From positions 89,364-153,363 of the forward strand of contig CAYSEW010000004.1 in the NCBI GenBank assembly GCA_964430245.1: a DNA stretch of 64,000 nt, read 5' to 3'. The notes under the pieces are model-generated. The model was not told the origin of the DNA and did no database searches. It saw only the letters and a program-made list of their open reading frames with translations. How positions within the stretch are numbered: the stretch's first letter is position 1; every line of letters begins with the position of its first letter. A program made the position numbers and the translations under genes. Of this stretch, positions 1 through 7,964 are shown piece after piece. This DNA is from CAYSEW01 sp964430245. Lineage in GTDB: Bacteria; Bacteroidota; Bacteroidia; Flavobacteriales_D; Parvicellaceae.

Positions 1-1304
1 TGTTGCTTTAGTGCTGAGCTCATCAAATCCAATCTACCTCCCATGGCCCTTTTTAGTAGCATTCCAGTTGTAAGCAAACGGTTGATCTCATTCGTTCCTT
101 CATAGATCCTGTTGATCCTACAATCCCTATAAGCCCTGGCAATAGGTAGCTCTTCGGAATAGCCCATACCTCCGTAGATCTGCAAGGTCTCATCCACAAT
201 CTGATCGGCTATTTCAGAGCCATATACTTTTAGCATGGCACACTCAATGGCATATTCCTCTGCTGCGATCTGTTTGGCCATGTAGCTTTTTTCTCCACTT
301 TCAATCTTATCATTTACCATATTATGGATCAAACCAGAAGTACGGTAAACTGCCGATTCGGAACCATAGATCTTGATCGCCATATTGGCTATTTTATGCT
401 GTATCGCTCCAAATTCTCCAATGGGTTGATTGAATTGCACTCTTTCATTGGCATAAGAAAGAGCATGTACCAACATGGATTTAGCTCCACCAGTAACACC
501 ATTACCTAGCTTAAACCTGCCAATATTCAAAGTATTGAAAGCAATGCGGTGTCCTTTCCCAATTTCTCCCAACACATTTTCTACAGGAACCTCTACATTT
601 TCAAAAAAGACTTGCCTTGTAGAAGATCCCTTAATTCCCATTTTTTTCTCTTCTTCACCTAACCTAACCCCTTTGGAATGGGCATCTACCAGAAATGCTG
701 TAAAATGCGATCCATCGACTTGAACAAAAACTGTAAATAGATCAGAAAAACCTCCGTTGGTGATCCACATCTTCTGTCCATTTAAAATGTAATGTGATCC
801 TTCTTTATTGAGTACAGCTTTGGTCTTGGCCGATAGTGCATCGGAACCAGATGTAGGCTCCGTTAAACAATAAGCCGCTTTGATCTTACCACACGCTATC
901 ATAGGAAGGTATCTCTTTTTTTGCGCTTCTGTTCCAAAGTAAAGAATAGGCAAAGTTCCTATACCAATATGCGCACCAAGTGATAAAGCAAATGAATGGG
1001 CAATGCCTAATTGCTCGAAAAAATAAGTTTCGGTATTAAAATCTAGCTCCATTCCCCCGTACTCTGCAGGTATGCTAATCCCCAGAAAACCCAATTTTTC
1101 TGCTTTTTCTAACAATGATAAGGTTAAGCCCTCTTCCTGGGCATCAAGTCTATCCAATACTGGATGGACCTCATTGATAAAAAAATCCCTAGCTGAATTA
1201 CTGATCATCTCTTGCTCCTGTGTGATCATTTCAGGAACATAAATAGTGTGTTGGTCAGACTCCTTTAACAGAAATTCTCCACCTTTTAAACGCTCTTCTT
1301 TCAA
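1..1304 (-). CDS. Acyl-CoA dehydrogenase (partial, C-terminus off the window)
   Basis: Flavoprotein that would introduce the alpha-beta double bond in acyl-CoA, the first step of beta-oxidation. About 434 residues are visible and the frame is open to base 1. The signature [11 protein letters not shown] with the catalytic glutamate lies near bases 90-125, and the N-terminus has the [10 protein letters not shown] motif that the dehydrogenase at 4119 matches with KGGSFLTQTT. That relative is 588 residues, so roughly 150 residues are missing here. An in-frame stop lies at 1335-1337 and no ATG is placed well, so I start at TTG 1304. It is divergent from the alkane hydroxylase gene. Function is secure at family level; chain-length preference is unknown. 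Confidence 0.88.
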   Translation of the reverse strand, partial: MKEERLKGGEFLLKESDQHTIYVPEMITQEQEMISNSARDFFINEVHPVLDRLDAQEEGLTLSLLEKAEKLGFLGISIPAEYGGMELDFNTETYFFEQLGIAHSFALSLGAHIGIGTLPILYFGTEAQKKRYLPMIACGKIKAAYCLTEPTSGSDALSAKTKAVLNKEGSHYILNGQKMWITNGGFSDLFTVFVQVDGSHFTAFLVDAHSKGVRLGEEEKKMGIKGSSTRQVFFENVEVPVENVLGEIGKGHRIAFNTLNIGRFKLGNGVTGGAKSMLVHALSYANERVQFNQPIGEFGAIQHKIANMAIKIYGSESAVYRTSGLIHNMVNDKIESGEKSYMAKQIAAEEYAIECAMLKVYGSEIADQIVDETLQIYGGMGYSEELPIARAYRDCRINRIYEGTNEINRLLTTGMLLKRAMGGRLDLMSSALKQ

Positions 1305-1443
1305 ATCAATTTCCGCTTTTAATTTAAACTCTTCTTACAATATTCAACTTAAATAAAAGTTAATCGTCTAAAAATAAAACATTTAAAGAAAGTTTATTAC
1401 TAAATATTAAAATTTTATTCTTAAATTTAGCCAACGTAGTGCC

Positions 1444-2678
1444 ATGACAAGAAGAATAAACTCTTTTAAATACCTTTTTTCCTTTTCGGCATATATTTTC
1501 GCTTATTTCAGCTTTACATATACCGGCATACTAGCATTTTCTGTAATTATTTATGCTTATGCGTTTATTCCTCTTCTAGAATTGTTTTTAAATCCCAATG
1601 AAAAAAACTTATCCTTAGCAGAAGAAGAGCTGATCAAAGACGATCCTGTTTACGACTTCTACTTATACTCCATGATCCTGGTTCAATACATTACCTTAGG
1701 GTATTTCCTGTATTCTATCTGTGATTTTTCCAATTCATTGGCCTTTAATTCCGAACTAACTGCAGTAGACATTACTGGAAGAATTTTATCCGCAGGAACA
1801 TTGTGTGCACAATCTATCAATCTTGGTCATGAGCTAGGGCATCGCACGAATAAATTCGAACAGTTTTTGGCTAAATTGGCTTTACTTGTATCCCTTATCA
1901 TGCATTTTTTCATTGAGCACAATAGAGGACATCATAAAAGAGTAGCCACTCCACATGATCATGCTTCTGCTAAAAAAGGAGATATTTTNNNNNNNNNNNN
2001 NNNNNNNNNNNNNNNNNNNNNNNNNNNNNNNNNNNNNNNNNNNNNNNNNNNNNNNNNNNNNNNNNNNNNNNNNNNNNNNNNNNNNNNNATAAAAGAGTAG
2101 CCACTCCACATGATCATGCTTCTGCTAAAAAAGGAGATATTTTATATTTGTTTTGGATCCGATCTATGTTCCTAAGCTATTTTTCTGCATGGAATTTAGA
2201 AGCATTCAGGCTTAAAAGAAAAAACCAGCCAGTAATAAGTATCCACAATGAGATGATCCATTTTACCATTGTACAAATCTCTTTTATAGGTCTAATCTAT
2301 TGGATCTTTGGAGTCTATGTTTCCCTTGCCTTTATTGCTTCTGCTATTCTGGGGATGCTAATACTAGAAACCATCAATTACATTGAGCATTATGGGCTAA
2401 GGAGAAGAAAAAATAAATACGATAAATTCGAGAGAGTATTACCTATTCATTCCTGGAATTCCAATCATATCATTGGCAGGATGATGATCTTTGAGCTTTC
2501 AAGACATTCAGACCACCACTTTAGAGCTTCCAGAAAATACCAGATCTTAAAGCATCATGAAAATGCACCTCAAATGCCTACTGGTTATCCTGGAATGATG
2601 GTATTGAGTCTTTTCCCCCCTTTATGGTTTTATGTAATGAATCCTAGAGTGGATAGTGTTATGTCAGAAAACTCCTAA
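1444..2678 (+). CDS. alkB: Alkane 1-monooxygenase (AlkB-type), interrupted by an assembly gap
   Basis: Integral-membrane di-iron hydroxylase that oxidises the terminal carbon of medium-chain alkanes. All histidine boxes are visible: HELGHR, EHNRGHH, the AlkB-diagnostic NYIEHYG, and HSDHHFRASRKYQIL. Hydrophobic segments fill the N-terminal half. The N-run at 1989-2088 breaks the frame, but its flanks are the same 55 bases. Joining them (dropping 1989-2143) gives one continuous frame of about 359 residues reading through KKGDILYLFWIRS. No rubredoxin or rubredoxin reductase gene is visible nearby, so the electron donor must lie elsewhere. It sits beside beta-oxidation genes, which fits alkane use. 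A broader AlkB-like fatty-acid or sterol hydroxylase role is possible, but NYxEHYG favours alkanes. Confidence 0.87.
1934..2143. repeat. 55-base direct repeat flanking the first N gap
   Basis: Bases 1934-1988 and 2089-2143 are identical, and the gap lies exactly between them. The collapsed sequence restores the alkB frame, so this is best read as an unmerged overlap of two contigs and not as a biological repeat. Confidence 0.93.
1989..2088. other. Assembly gap, exactly 100 N
   Basis: A run of 100 unknown bases inside the alkane hydroxylase gene. A round 100 is a common placeholder for an unknown gap size. Confidence 0.97.
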
Positions 2679-2749
2679 TCTTATTTATACAATTCTTTTA
2701 ACAGCTTATATTCATCCCTTTTATATATTTATGACAATTAAATATTAAT

Positions 2750-3595
2750 ATGTTATTAGTTGTAGAAAGTGGGTCCACTAAAAGCGATTGGGTATTGGTA
2801 GAGAATAAAGCTATCACCCATAATTTCAAAACCATGGGCTTCAATCCTTTTTTTCACGATGAAAAAATTATACATCAAGCATTAAAAGAAAATACAGGGC
2901 TTTACCAAATTGCTGATCAAGTAACCAATCTGTTTTTTTATGGCGCGGGATGTTCAAGTGAAGAAATGAACAACATCATAAAGAATGCTTTTTCTAAAAT
3001 TTTCAGTAATGCTACTATTGAAGTTGAGCATGATCTTTTGGCTTGCGCATTGGCTACTTACGAAGAAGAACCTGCTATTTCTTGTATTATAGGAACTGGC
3101 TCCAACTCTTGTTATTTTGATGGAGATCAATTGATAGAAAAAGTACCTGCTCTAGGTTATGTATTAGGCGATGAGGGTTCCGGCTCCTATTACGGAAAAA
3201 AAATTCTTACTGATTTTCTATACAATAAATTACCTAATGAAATTAAAACTGATCTAATTGACAATCAGCAGATCAGCAAGAATGTAATTTTTGAAAATAT
3301 TTACATGAAACCAAATCCAAATGTGTACTTAGCTTCATTCATGCCATTTATTGCTAAATACAAAGAAACTGATTATGTAAAAGAAATGGTTATTAAAGGA
3401 ATGTATCATTTTATGGAAAATCACGTTTGCTGTTACGACAATTACAAAGAAGTAAAAACACACTTTATAGGAAGCTTAAGTGAGGTTTTTAAAAATGAGC
3501 TTTTTATTGCAGCGGATCAATTGAATGTTCAGGTTGGTTCGATCATTCAAAAACCAATTGACAATCTGGTAAATTACCATATTAAACACTCATAA
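2750..3595 (+). CDS. BadF/BadG-type ATPase, N-acetylglucosamine-kinase-like
   Basis: A 281-residue sugar-kinase-fold (ASKHA) protein, probably phosphorylating N-acetylglucosamine or a related amino sugar in the cytoplasm. The N-terminal ESGSTKSDWVL is the first phosphate loop, IIGTGSNSCYF (about residues 118-128) is the second phosphate loop, and LGYVLGDEGSGSYYGKK follows it in the usual place. The length matches Bacteroidota N-acetylglucosamine kinases. The ATG start is 71 bases after alkB and directly precedes the phosphate loop. It has no obvious link to the surrounding lipid genes. Family assignment is firm; the substrate is inferred. Confidence 0.8.
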   Translation: MLLVVESGSTKSDWVLVENKAITHNFKTMGFNPFFHDEKIIHQALKENTGLYQIADQVTNLFFYGAGCSSEEMNNIIKNAFSKIFSNATIEVEHDLLACALATYEEEPAISCIIGTGSNSCYFDGDQLIEKVPALGYVLGDEGSGSYYGKKILTDFLYNKLPNEIKTDLIDNQQISKNVIFENIYMKPNPNVYLASFMPFIAKYKETDYVKEMVIKGMYHFMENHVCCYDNYKEVKTHFIGSLSEVFKNELFIAADQLNVQVGSIIQKPIDNLVNYHIKHS

Positions 3596-3597
3596 GA

Positions 3598-4017
3598 TTA
3601 TCCAATACCCAATTGAGGATTTTCATAGGATTCTTTAATGATAACTTTAAGTATCTCTATATCTATATCTGCCAATTTATTAATATAGAGGCACCCTTTA
3701 CCCGTTTTATGTTTACCTAATTGGTCCAGCAAATCTTGAGCTCTAGAAATATCACATTGCATTAAATACATAGAAATCTTTGCTTTTCGAGGAGAAAACC
3801 CACATTTAAACCAATCCCCTTCTCTACCACTTGCATATTTATAATGTAGGTCACCATATCCAATAATACTAGTCCCCCACATTTTTGGTTGCTCACCAGT
3901 TACATCGGTCATCATTTTCATGATCTCCAAGGCATCTTTCCTCTTACCTTCATGATCAATTGAATTAATAAAATCGATTACATTGGATTTGTTCTTTTTA
4001 GTCTTTAATTCTGCCAT
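3598..4017 (-). CDS. DUF1801 domain protein
   Basis: A 139-residue cytoplasmic protein without signal peptide or membrane segment. The order FINSIDHEGKRKDA, MWGTSIIGYGDLHYKY, WFKCGFSPRKAKISMYLM and a lysine-rich GKHKTGKGCLYI matches the DUF1801 (YdhG-like) family, whose biochemical role is not established. It converges tail to tail with the kinase gene, with 2 bases between the stops, and diverges from the acyl-CoA dehydrogenase at 4119, so its promoter shares the 4018-4118 interval containing the palindrome. Confidence 0.75.
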   Translation of the reverse strand: MAELKTKKNKSNVIDFINSIDHEGKRKDALEIMKMMTDVTGEQPKMWGTSIIGYGDLHYKYASGREGDWFKCGFSPRKAKISMYLMQCDISRAQDLLDQLGKHKTGKGCLYINKLADIDIEILKVIIKESYENPQLGIG

Positions 4018-4052
4018 TTTATAAAATTAATTAAATATTATTTTATATTTTA

Positions 4053-4094
4053 TACAATGCATGCATTGATTATTTAAAATTTAATGTAACTTTG
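4053..4094 (+). promoter_or_regulatory. Promoter of the acyl-CoA dehydrogenase with an overlapping palindromic operator
   Basis: CAATGCATGCATTG (4055-4068) is a perfect 14-base palindrome. Its last three bases are the TTG (4066-4068) of a Bacteroidota promoter, followed by an 18-base spacer and a perfect -7 box TAACTTTG (4087-4094), 24 bases before the ATG. Bases 4053-4066 (TACAATGCATGCAT) recur exactly at 6469-6482. Overlap with the -33 element suggests repression, probably by the MarR protein encoded at 5886-6350. Promoter and palindrome are seen directly; the regulator assignment is inference. Confidence 0.65.
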
Positions 4095-4118
4095 TTGATC
4101 TAAATTAACACTATTACC

Positions 4119-5885
4119 ATGACTTTAAAAGGCGGATCTTTTTTAACCCAGACTACCGACCCCAATTCGGTTTTTACAGCAGAAGAATGGAATGAAGAGC
4201 AATTAATGCTCAAAAAAATGACTCATGATTTTCTTGAAGCAGAGCTTCATCATTTACCACAAGAACCCGAAGCATCTAAAGACCTTGAATTTGTAGCTAA
4301 TCTATTAGAAAAATCTGCAGAACTAGGTCTTTGCGGTCTGTCCATTGCTGAAGAATATGGAGGATTAGACCTGGATTTTAACACTGGTCTGCTATTCACA
4401 GAAGCAATAGCTCCTGGGTTTTCCTTTGCCACCACAATCGGAGCGCAAACATCTATAGGGTCATTACCCATTGTTTACTACGGAACAGAAGATCAAAAGA
4501 AAAAATATTTACCCAAGATCGCTACTGCAGCATACAAAACTTCTTACGCTTTAACAGAACCAGATGCAGGTTCTGATGCTAATTCAGGCAAAACAAAAGC
4601 TATTCTGAATAACGAAAAAACACATTACATCATCAATGGTCAAAAAATGTGGATTACTAATGGAGGTTTTGCCGACATATTTATTGTATTTGCTAAAATA
4701 GAGGACGATGAGAACCTATCTGCATTTATAGTTGAAAAAGCTTTTGGCGGAATCACGCTTGGTGAAGAAGAAAAGAAATTAGGAATTAAAGGATCCTCAA
4801 CTGTTCAGGTTTTCTTTAATGATTGCAAAGTCCCTACAGATAATTTATTAGGAAAAAGAAATGAAGGATTCAAGATCGCATTAAACATCCTAAACTCAGG
4901 AAGAATAAAATTAGCAGCAGGAGCAGTCGGAGGTTCAAAATTCGCATTATCTCAAGCCATAAGTTATGCCAATGAAAGAAAACAATTCGGGAAAAGCATT
5001 TCAGAATTCACCGCAATGCAATATAAGATTGGGGAAATGGCCAGGATGATTTACGCTTCAGAATCAGCAATTTATCGTACAGGAAAAAATATAGACCTGA
5101 AAGAAAAAGAACTCGAAGAATCTGGTCTATCCACAAACGAGATCAAATTAAAAGCATTAAGAGAATACGCCATTGAGTGTGCCATTCTAAAAGTCTACTG
5201 TACAGAAGTACTGGATTATAGTGTAGATGAAACACTACAGATTTACGGAGGCATGGGTTATAGCGTAGAAACAGGAGTAGAAATGGGATATAGAGACGCC
5301 AGAATTACTAGAATATACGAAGGCACTAATGAGATCAATAGGATGCTATCATTTGCAGAACTAATGAAAAGAGCGTTCAAAACAAAAGAAGTGAAATTAT
5401 TAGCAGCCGGTAAAAAACTTCCTTTATTCATCCTAAAAAGAGCTTTACCATTTCAGAATATTAATGTAAAAAACACGATAGCTAATCTAAAAGCGCTATT
5501 TCTAATATTATCAGGAATTACCGGAAAAAAACTAGGAATGAAATTAGCCGATGAACAAGAGCTTGTTATGGATCTTTCCGACCTGCTTTCCGAAGCTTAT
5601 ATTGCAGAGTCACTTTACTTGAGAACTGAAAAAGTAAAAACACTTTCTACTGATAAAAATGAATTAGCTATTAAACAAGCTATTTTAGATCTTCACATTT
5701 ACATGACCCTTCAAAAAATACAAAACAAAGCAACTACAATTATTGACAGCTTACCTGAAAAATCTAGAAAAAGGTTTTTAAAATGGACCGTTAAATTACT
5801 TACTAAACAAGAGGACATCAACCCCACTGAGCTCAGAAGAAAAATAGCGGTTTACTTTATAGAAAAAGGAACTTACAATTGGTAA
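4119..5885 (+). CDS. Acyl-CoA dehydrogenase, long form
   Basis: FAD-dependent acyl-CoA dehydrogenase of 588 residues, acting in the cytoplasm on acyl-CoA. The N-terminal helical domain covers about residues 20-150. The FAD/substrate region has ALTEPDAGSDA and [17 protein letters not shown]. The core C-terminal domain includes ERKQFGKSISEF and [11 protein letters not shown] with the catalytic glutamate near residue 412. A further 160 residues follow, as in very-long-chain and ACAD9-type enzymes, which suggests long-chain substrates. The ATG start is 24 bases after a good -7 box. It converges on the marR gene with no bases between the two frames. The electron acceptor ETF is not encoded here. 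Confidence 0.93.
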   Translation: MTLKGGSFLTQTTDPNSVFTAEEWNEEQLMLKKMTHDFLEAELHHLPQEPEASKDLEFVANLLEKSAELGLCGLSIAEEYGGLDLDFNTGLLFTEAIAPGFSFATTIGAQTSIGSLPIVYYGTEDQKKKYLPKIATAAYKTSYALTEPDAGSDANSGKTKAILNNEKTHYIINGQKMWITNGGFADIFIVFAKIEDDENLSAFIVEKAFGGITLGEEEKKLGIKGSSTVQVFFNDCKVPTDNLLGKRNEGFKIALNILNSGRIKLAAGAVGGSKFALSQAISYANERKQFGKSISEFTAMQYKIGEMARMIYASESAIYRTGKNIDLKEKELEESGLSTNEIKLKALREYAIECAILKVYCTEVLDYSVDETLQIYGGMGYSVETGVEMGYRDARITRIYEGTNEINRMLSFAELMKRAFKTKEVKLLAAGKKLPLFILKRALPFQNINVKNTIANLKALFLILSGITGKKLGMKLADEQELVMDLSDLLSEAYIAESLYLRTEKVKTLSTDKNELAIKQAILDLHIYMTLQKIQNKATTIIDSLPEKSRKRFLKWTVKLLTKQEDINPTELRRKIAVYFIEKGTYNW

Positions 5886-6350
5886 TTAAGAAGGCTCTTT
5901 TAACTGAGCTCTAAATTCTTCTATTACTTTAGGTATTACATTAATGACATCAAAAAAAGCATTGATTTTTTCAGGATCTACTTTTTCCGCAATTGATTTT
6001 TCAAACCCAAACAATCTAATAAAAGCGACCTCTCTTAACTCTAAACCATAATCTGTTAGGCATATAAAAACCTTTCTTTTATCTTTCTTGTCTTTCCTTT
6101 TATAGATTGCCCCTTTTTTCTCCATGGTTTTAAGCAATCTAGACAAACTATTGGGCTCCATACCCATCCTAGGAGCGATCTTCGTTACTGGAGTTCCATA
6201 TTGATCATTTATGGTTAATAAAACAAAGGCCATGGACATGGTACCCCCCTTGTTAGCAGCCATCTCATTATACATCTTAGTAATCTCTAACCAGCTACTC
6301 CTAATCTTATTGACAACAACTCTTTCTGCTATTTGCTCATACTTATCCAT
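5886..6350 (-). CDS. MarR-family transcriptional regulator
   Basis: A 154-residue winged-helix DNA-binding protein. The recognition region reads TPVTKIAPRMGMEPNSLSRLLKTMEKKGAI (helix-turn-helix about residues 55-85), followed by the wing KDKKDKRKVFICLTDYG, with flanking helices for dimerisation. It lies between the two acyl-CoA dehydrogenase/thiolase transcription units and is divergent from the thiolase operon. The likely role is sensing acyl-CoA or fatty acid and controlling these genes through the shared TACAATGCATGCAT palindrome. The family is certain; ligand and operator are inferred from position. Confidence 0.9.
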   Translation of the reverse strand: MDKYEQIAERVVVNKIRSSWLEITKMYNEMAANKGGTMSMAFVLLTINDQYGTPVTKIAPRMGMEPNSLSRLLKTMEKKGAIYKRKDKKDKRKVFICLTDYGLELREVAFIRLFGFEKSIAEKVDPEKINAFFDVINVIPKVIEEFRAQLKEPS

Positions 6351-6468
6351 TAAGACAAATATCTATAATTTAATTCACATAGCATTGAAAATCAAGTATT
6401 TTTTTATATTAAAAACTTTATAAAATCAATATTTTATGATATAAATTAAAAAAATTACCCTCTTTTTT

Positions 6469-6498
6469 TACAATGCATGCATATATTATGTAATTTTA
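6469..6498 (+). promoter_or_regulatory. Candidate MarR operator and promoter of the thiolase operon
   Basis: TACAATGCATGCAT at 6469-6482 is identical to 4053-4066; the palindromic core ATGCATGCAT is 6473-6482. A weak -7-like TAATTTTA (6491-6498) lies 21 bases before the thiolase ATG. The site is in the 169-base divergent interval between marR and the thiolase, so it could serve autoregulation as well as operon control. Here the palindrome sits just upstream of the -7 box, whereas at 4055 it covers the -33 element. Confidence 0.55.
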
Positions 6499-6519
6499 GG
6501 ACCTAAATATTAGCATTTT

Positions 6520-7958
6520 ATGAAAGAAAAAGTAGTATTAATTGATGGTTGCAGAACTCCATTTCTAAGAGCAGGTACAGATTTTATGGATGTAATGTCT
6601 TACGAATTAGGCCAAATGGCCATACAAGGCTTATTAGCGAAAACCGGCATTGATAAAAACCTAATAGACAGTGTGATTTTAGGAACTGTTATTTCCAACC
6701 TTAAGACCAGTAATGTAGCAAGAGAAGCTGCCCTTACTGCTGGTATTCCAAACACCACACCATGCCACACAGTAACACAAGCATGCATATCTGCCAACAG
6801 AGCAATTGCTTCAGCAATAGGTGAAATCTCTACAGGTCATTCAGAAATTGTAATTGCTGGTGGAGTTGATTGTTCTTCCGACACACCTATTGGCTACAAA
6901 AAGAAAATGCGAAATAAACTCTTTAAATCGCAAAAGATCAAAACCATGGGAGACCAGCTTAAGTTCATTACCAGCTTAAGGATTCGTGATTTCTTGCCTG
7001 AGACTCCCTCTATCACTGAATTTACAACAGGAAAAACCATGGGACAAGACTGTGACGTATTAGCTGCAAAACATGGAGTAACAAGAGAAGAACAAGATCT
7101 ATTTGCGATCAATTCTCATGATCTAGCACAAAAAGCATGGGATGACGGACACCTTAGTAATGAGGTTACACCTGTACAGGTACCCCCTAGATTCAAATAC
7201 ATTCATAAAGACAATGGAATAAGAGCAGGCTCAAAAATTGAAAAGCTCAGTAAACTCAGACCTGCATTCGATAAAAAACACGGCACACTTACAGCAGCCA
7301 ACTCCTCTTTTTTAACAGATGGTGGTGCTGTTGTACTTCTGATGACAGAATCCAAAGCATTAGAACTGGGCTTACAACCCAAAGCAGAGATCATTGATTT
7401 TGCTTTTACTGGAGCTGACCTTAAAGAAGAATTATTACTTGGACCTGCATTTTCTATGAGTAAAGTATTAAAAAGAGCAGGATTAGAAATTACTGACATG
7501 GATGTAATAGAGATCCATGAAGCTTTTGCGGGTCAGGTGTTAGCCAATATCAATTGTCTAGAATCAGATGCTTTCTGCAAGGAAAGATTAAATCGCACAG
7601 AAAAGGCAGGTATTGTAGACAGAAATAAAGTAAATCAATGGGGAGGCTCACNNNNNNNNNNNNNNNNNNNNNNNNNNNNNNNNNNNNNNNNNNNNNNNNN
7701 NNNNNNNNNNNNNNNNNNNNNNNNNNNNNNNNNNNNNNNNNNNNNNNNNNNACAGAAAAGGCAGGTATTGTAGACAGAAATAAAGTAAATCAATGGGGAG
7801 GCTCACTTTCTCTAGGGCATCCTTTTGGAGCAACAGGAGCAAGATTGCTTAACACTACTGCCAATCGACTACAACACGAAGGAGGTACTTATGGAATTCT
7901 ATCAGCATGCGCTGCAGGTGCACACGGCCACGCAATGATCATTAAAAAATACCAATAA
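6520..7958 (+). CDS. Acetyl-CoA acyltransferase (thiolase), interrupted by an assembly gap
   Basis: Thiolytic cleavage of 3-ketoacyl-CoA to acetyl-CoA, the last step of beta-oxidation. The acylated cysteine is in [11 protein letters not shown] (about residue 90), EIHEAFAGQ lies in the C-terminal half, the catalytic histidine is in [14 protein letters not shown], and the second cysteine is in [12 protein letters not shown]-bases at 7652-7751 interrupt the frame, but removing 7652-7806 restores one frame of about 427 residues, close to FadI-type thiolases. It starts an operon with the FadJ-like gene, 6 bases downstream. FadI versus FadA naming is not settled from sequence, so no symbol is given. 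Confidence 0.9.
7597..7806. repeat. 55-base direct repeat flanking the second N gap
   Basis: Bases 7597-7651 and 7752-7806 are identical. Collapsing one copy and the Ns restores the thiolase frame through [11 protein letters not shown], so the duplication is most likely an assembly overlap. Confidence 0.93.
7652..7751. other. Assembly gap, exactly 100 N
   Basis: A second run of 100 unknown bases, inside the thiolase gene, placed between two identical 55-base copies in the same way as the first gap. Confidence 0.97.
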
Positions 7959-7964
7959 ACAATT

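Noticed and set aside
835..920. Histidine phosphotransfer domain at the end of the hybrid kinase (residue numbers of that protein)
   Set aside because: The 85-residue tail is helical but has no histidine in a recognisable Hpt motif.
1934..2143. Tandem duplication in alkB as a true biological repeat
   Set aside because: The same 55-base pattern around a 100-N gap recurs at 7597-7806 and both genes become intact when collapsed, so an assembly overlap explains both.
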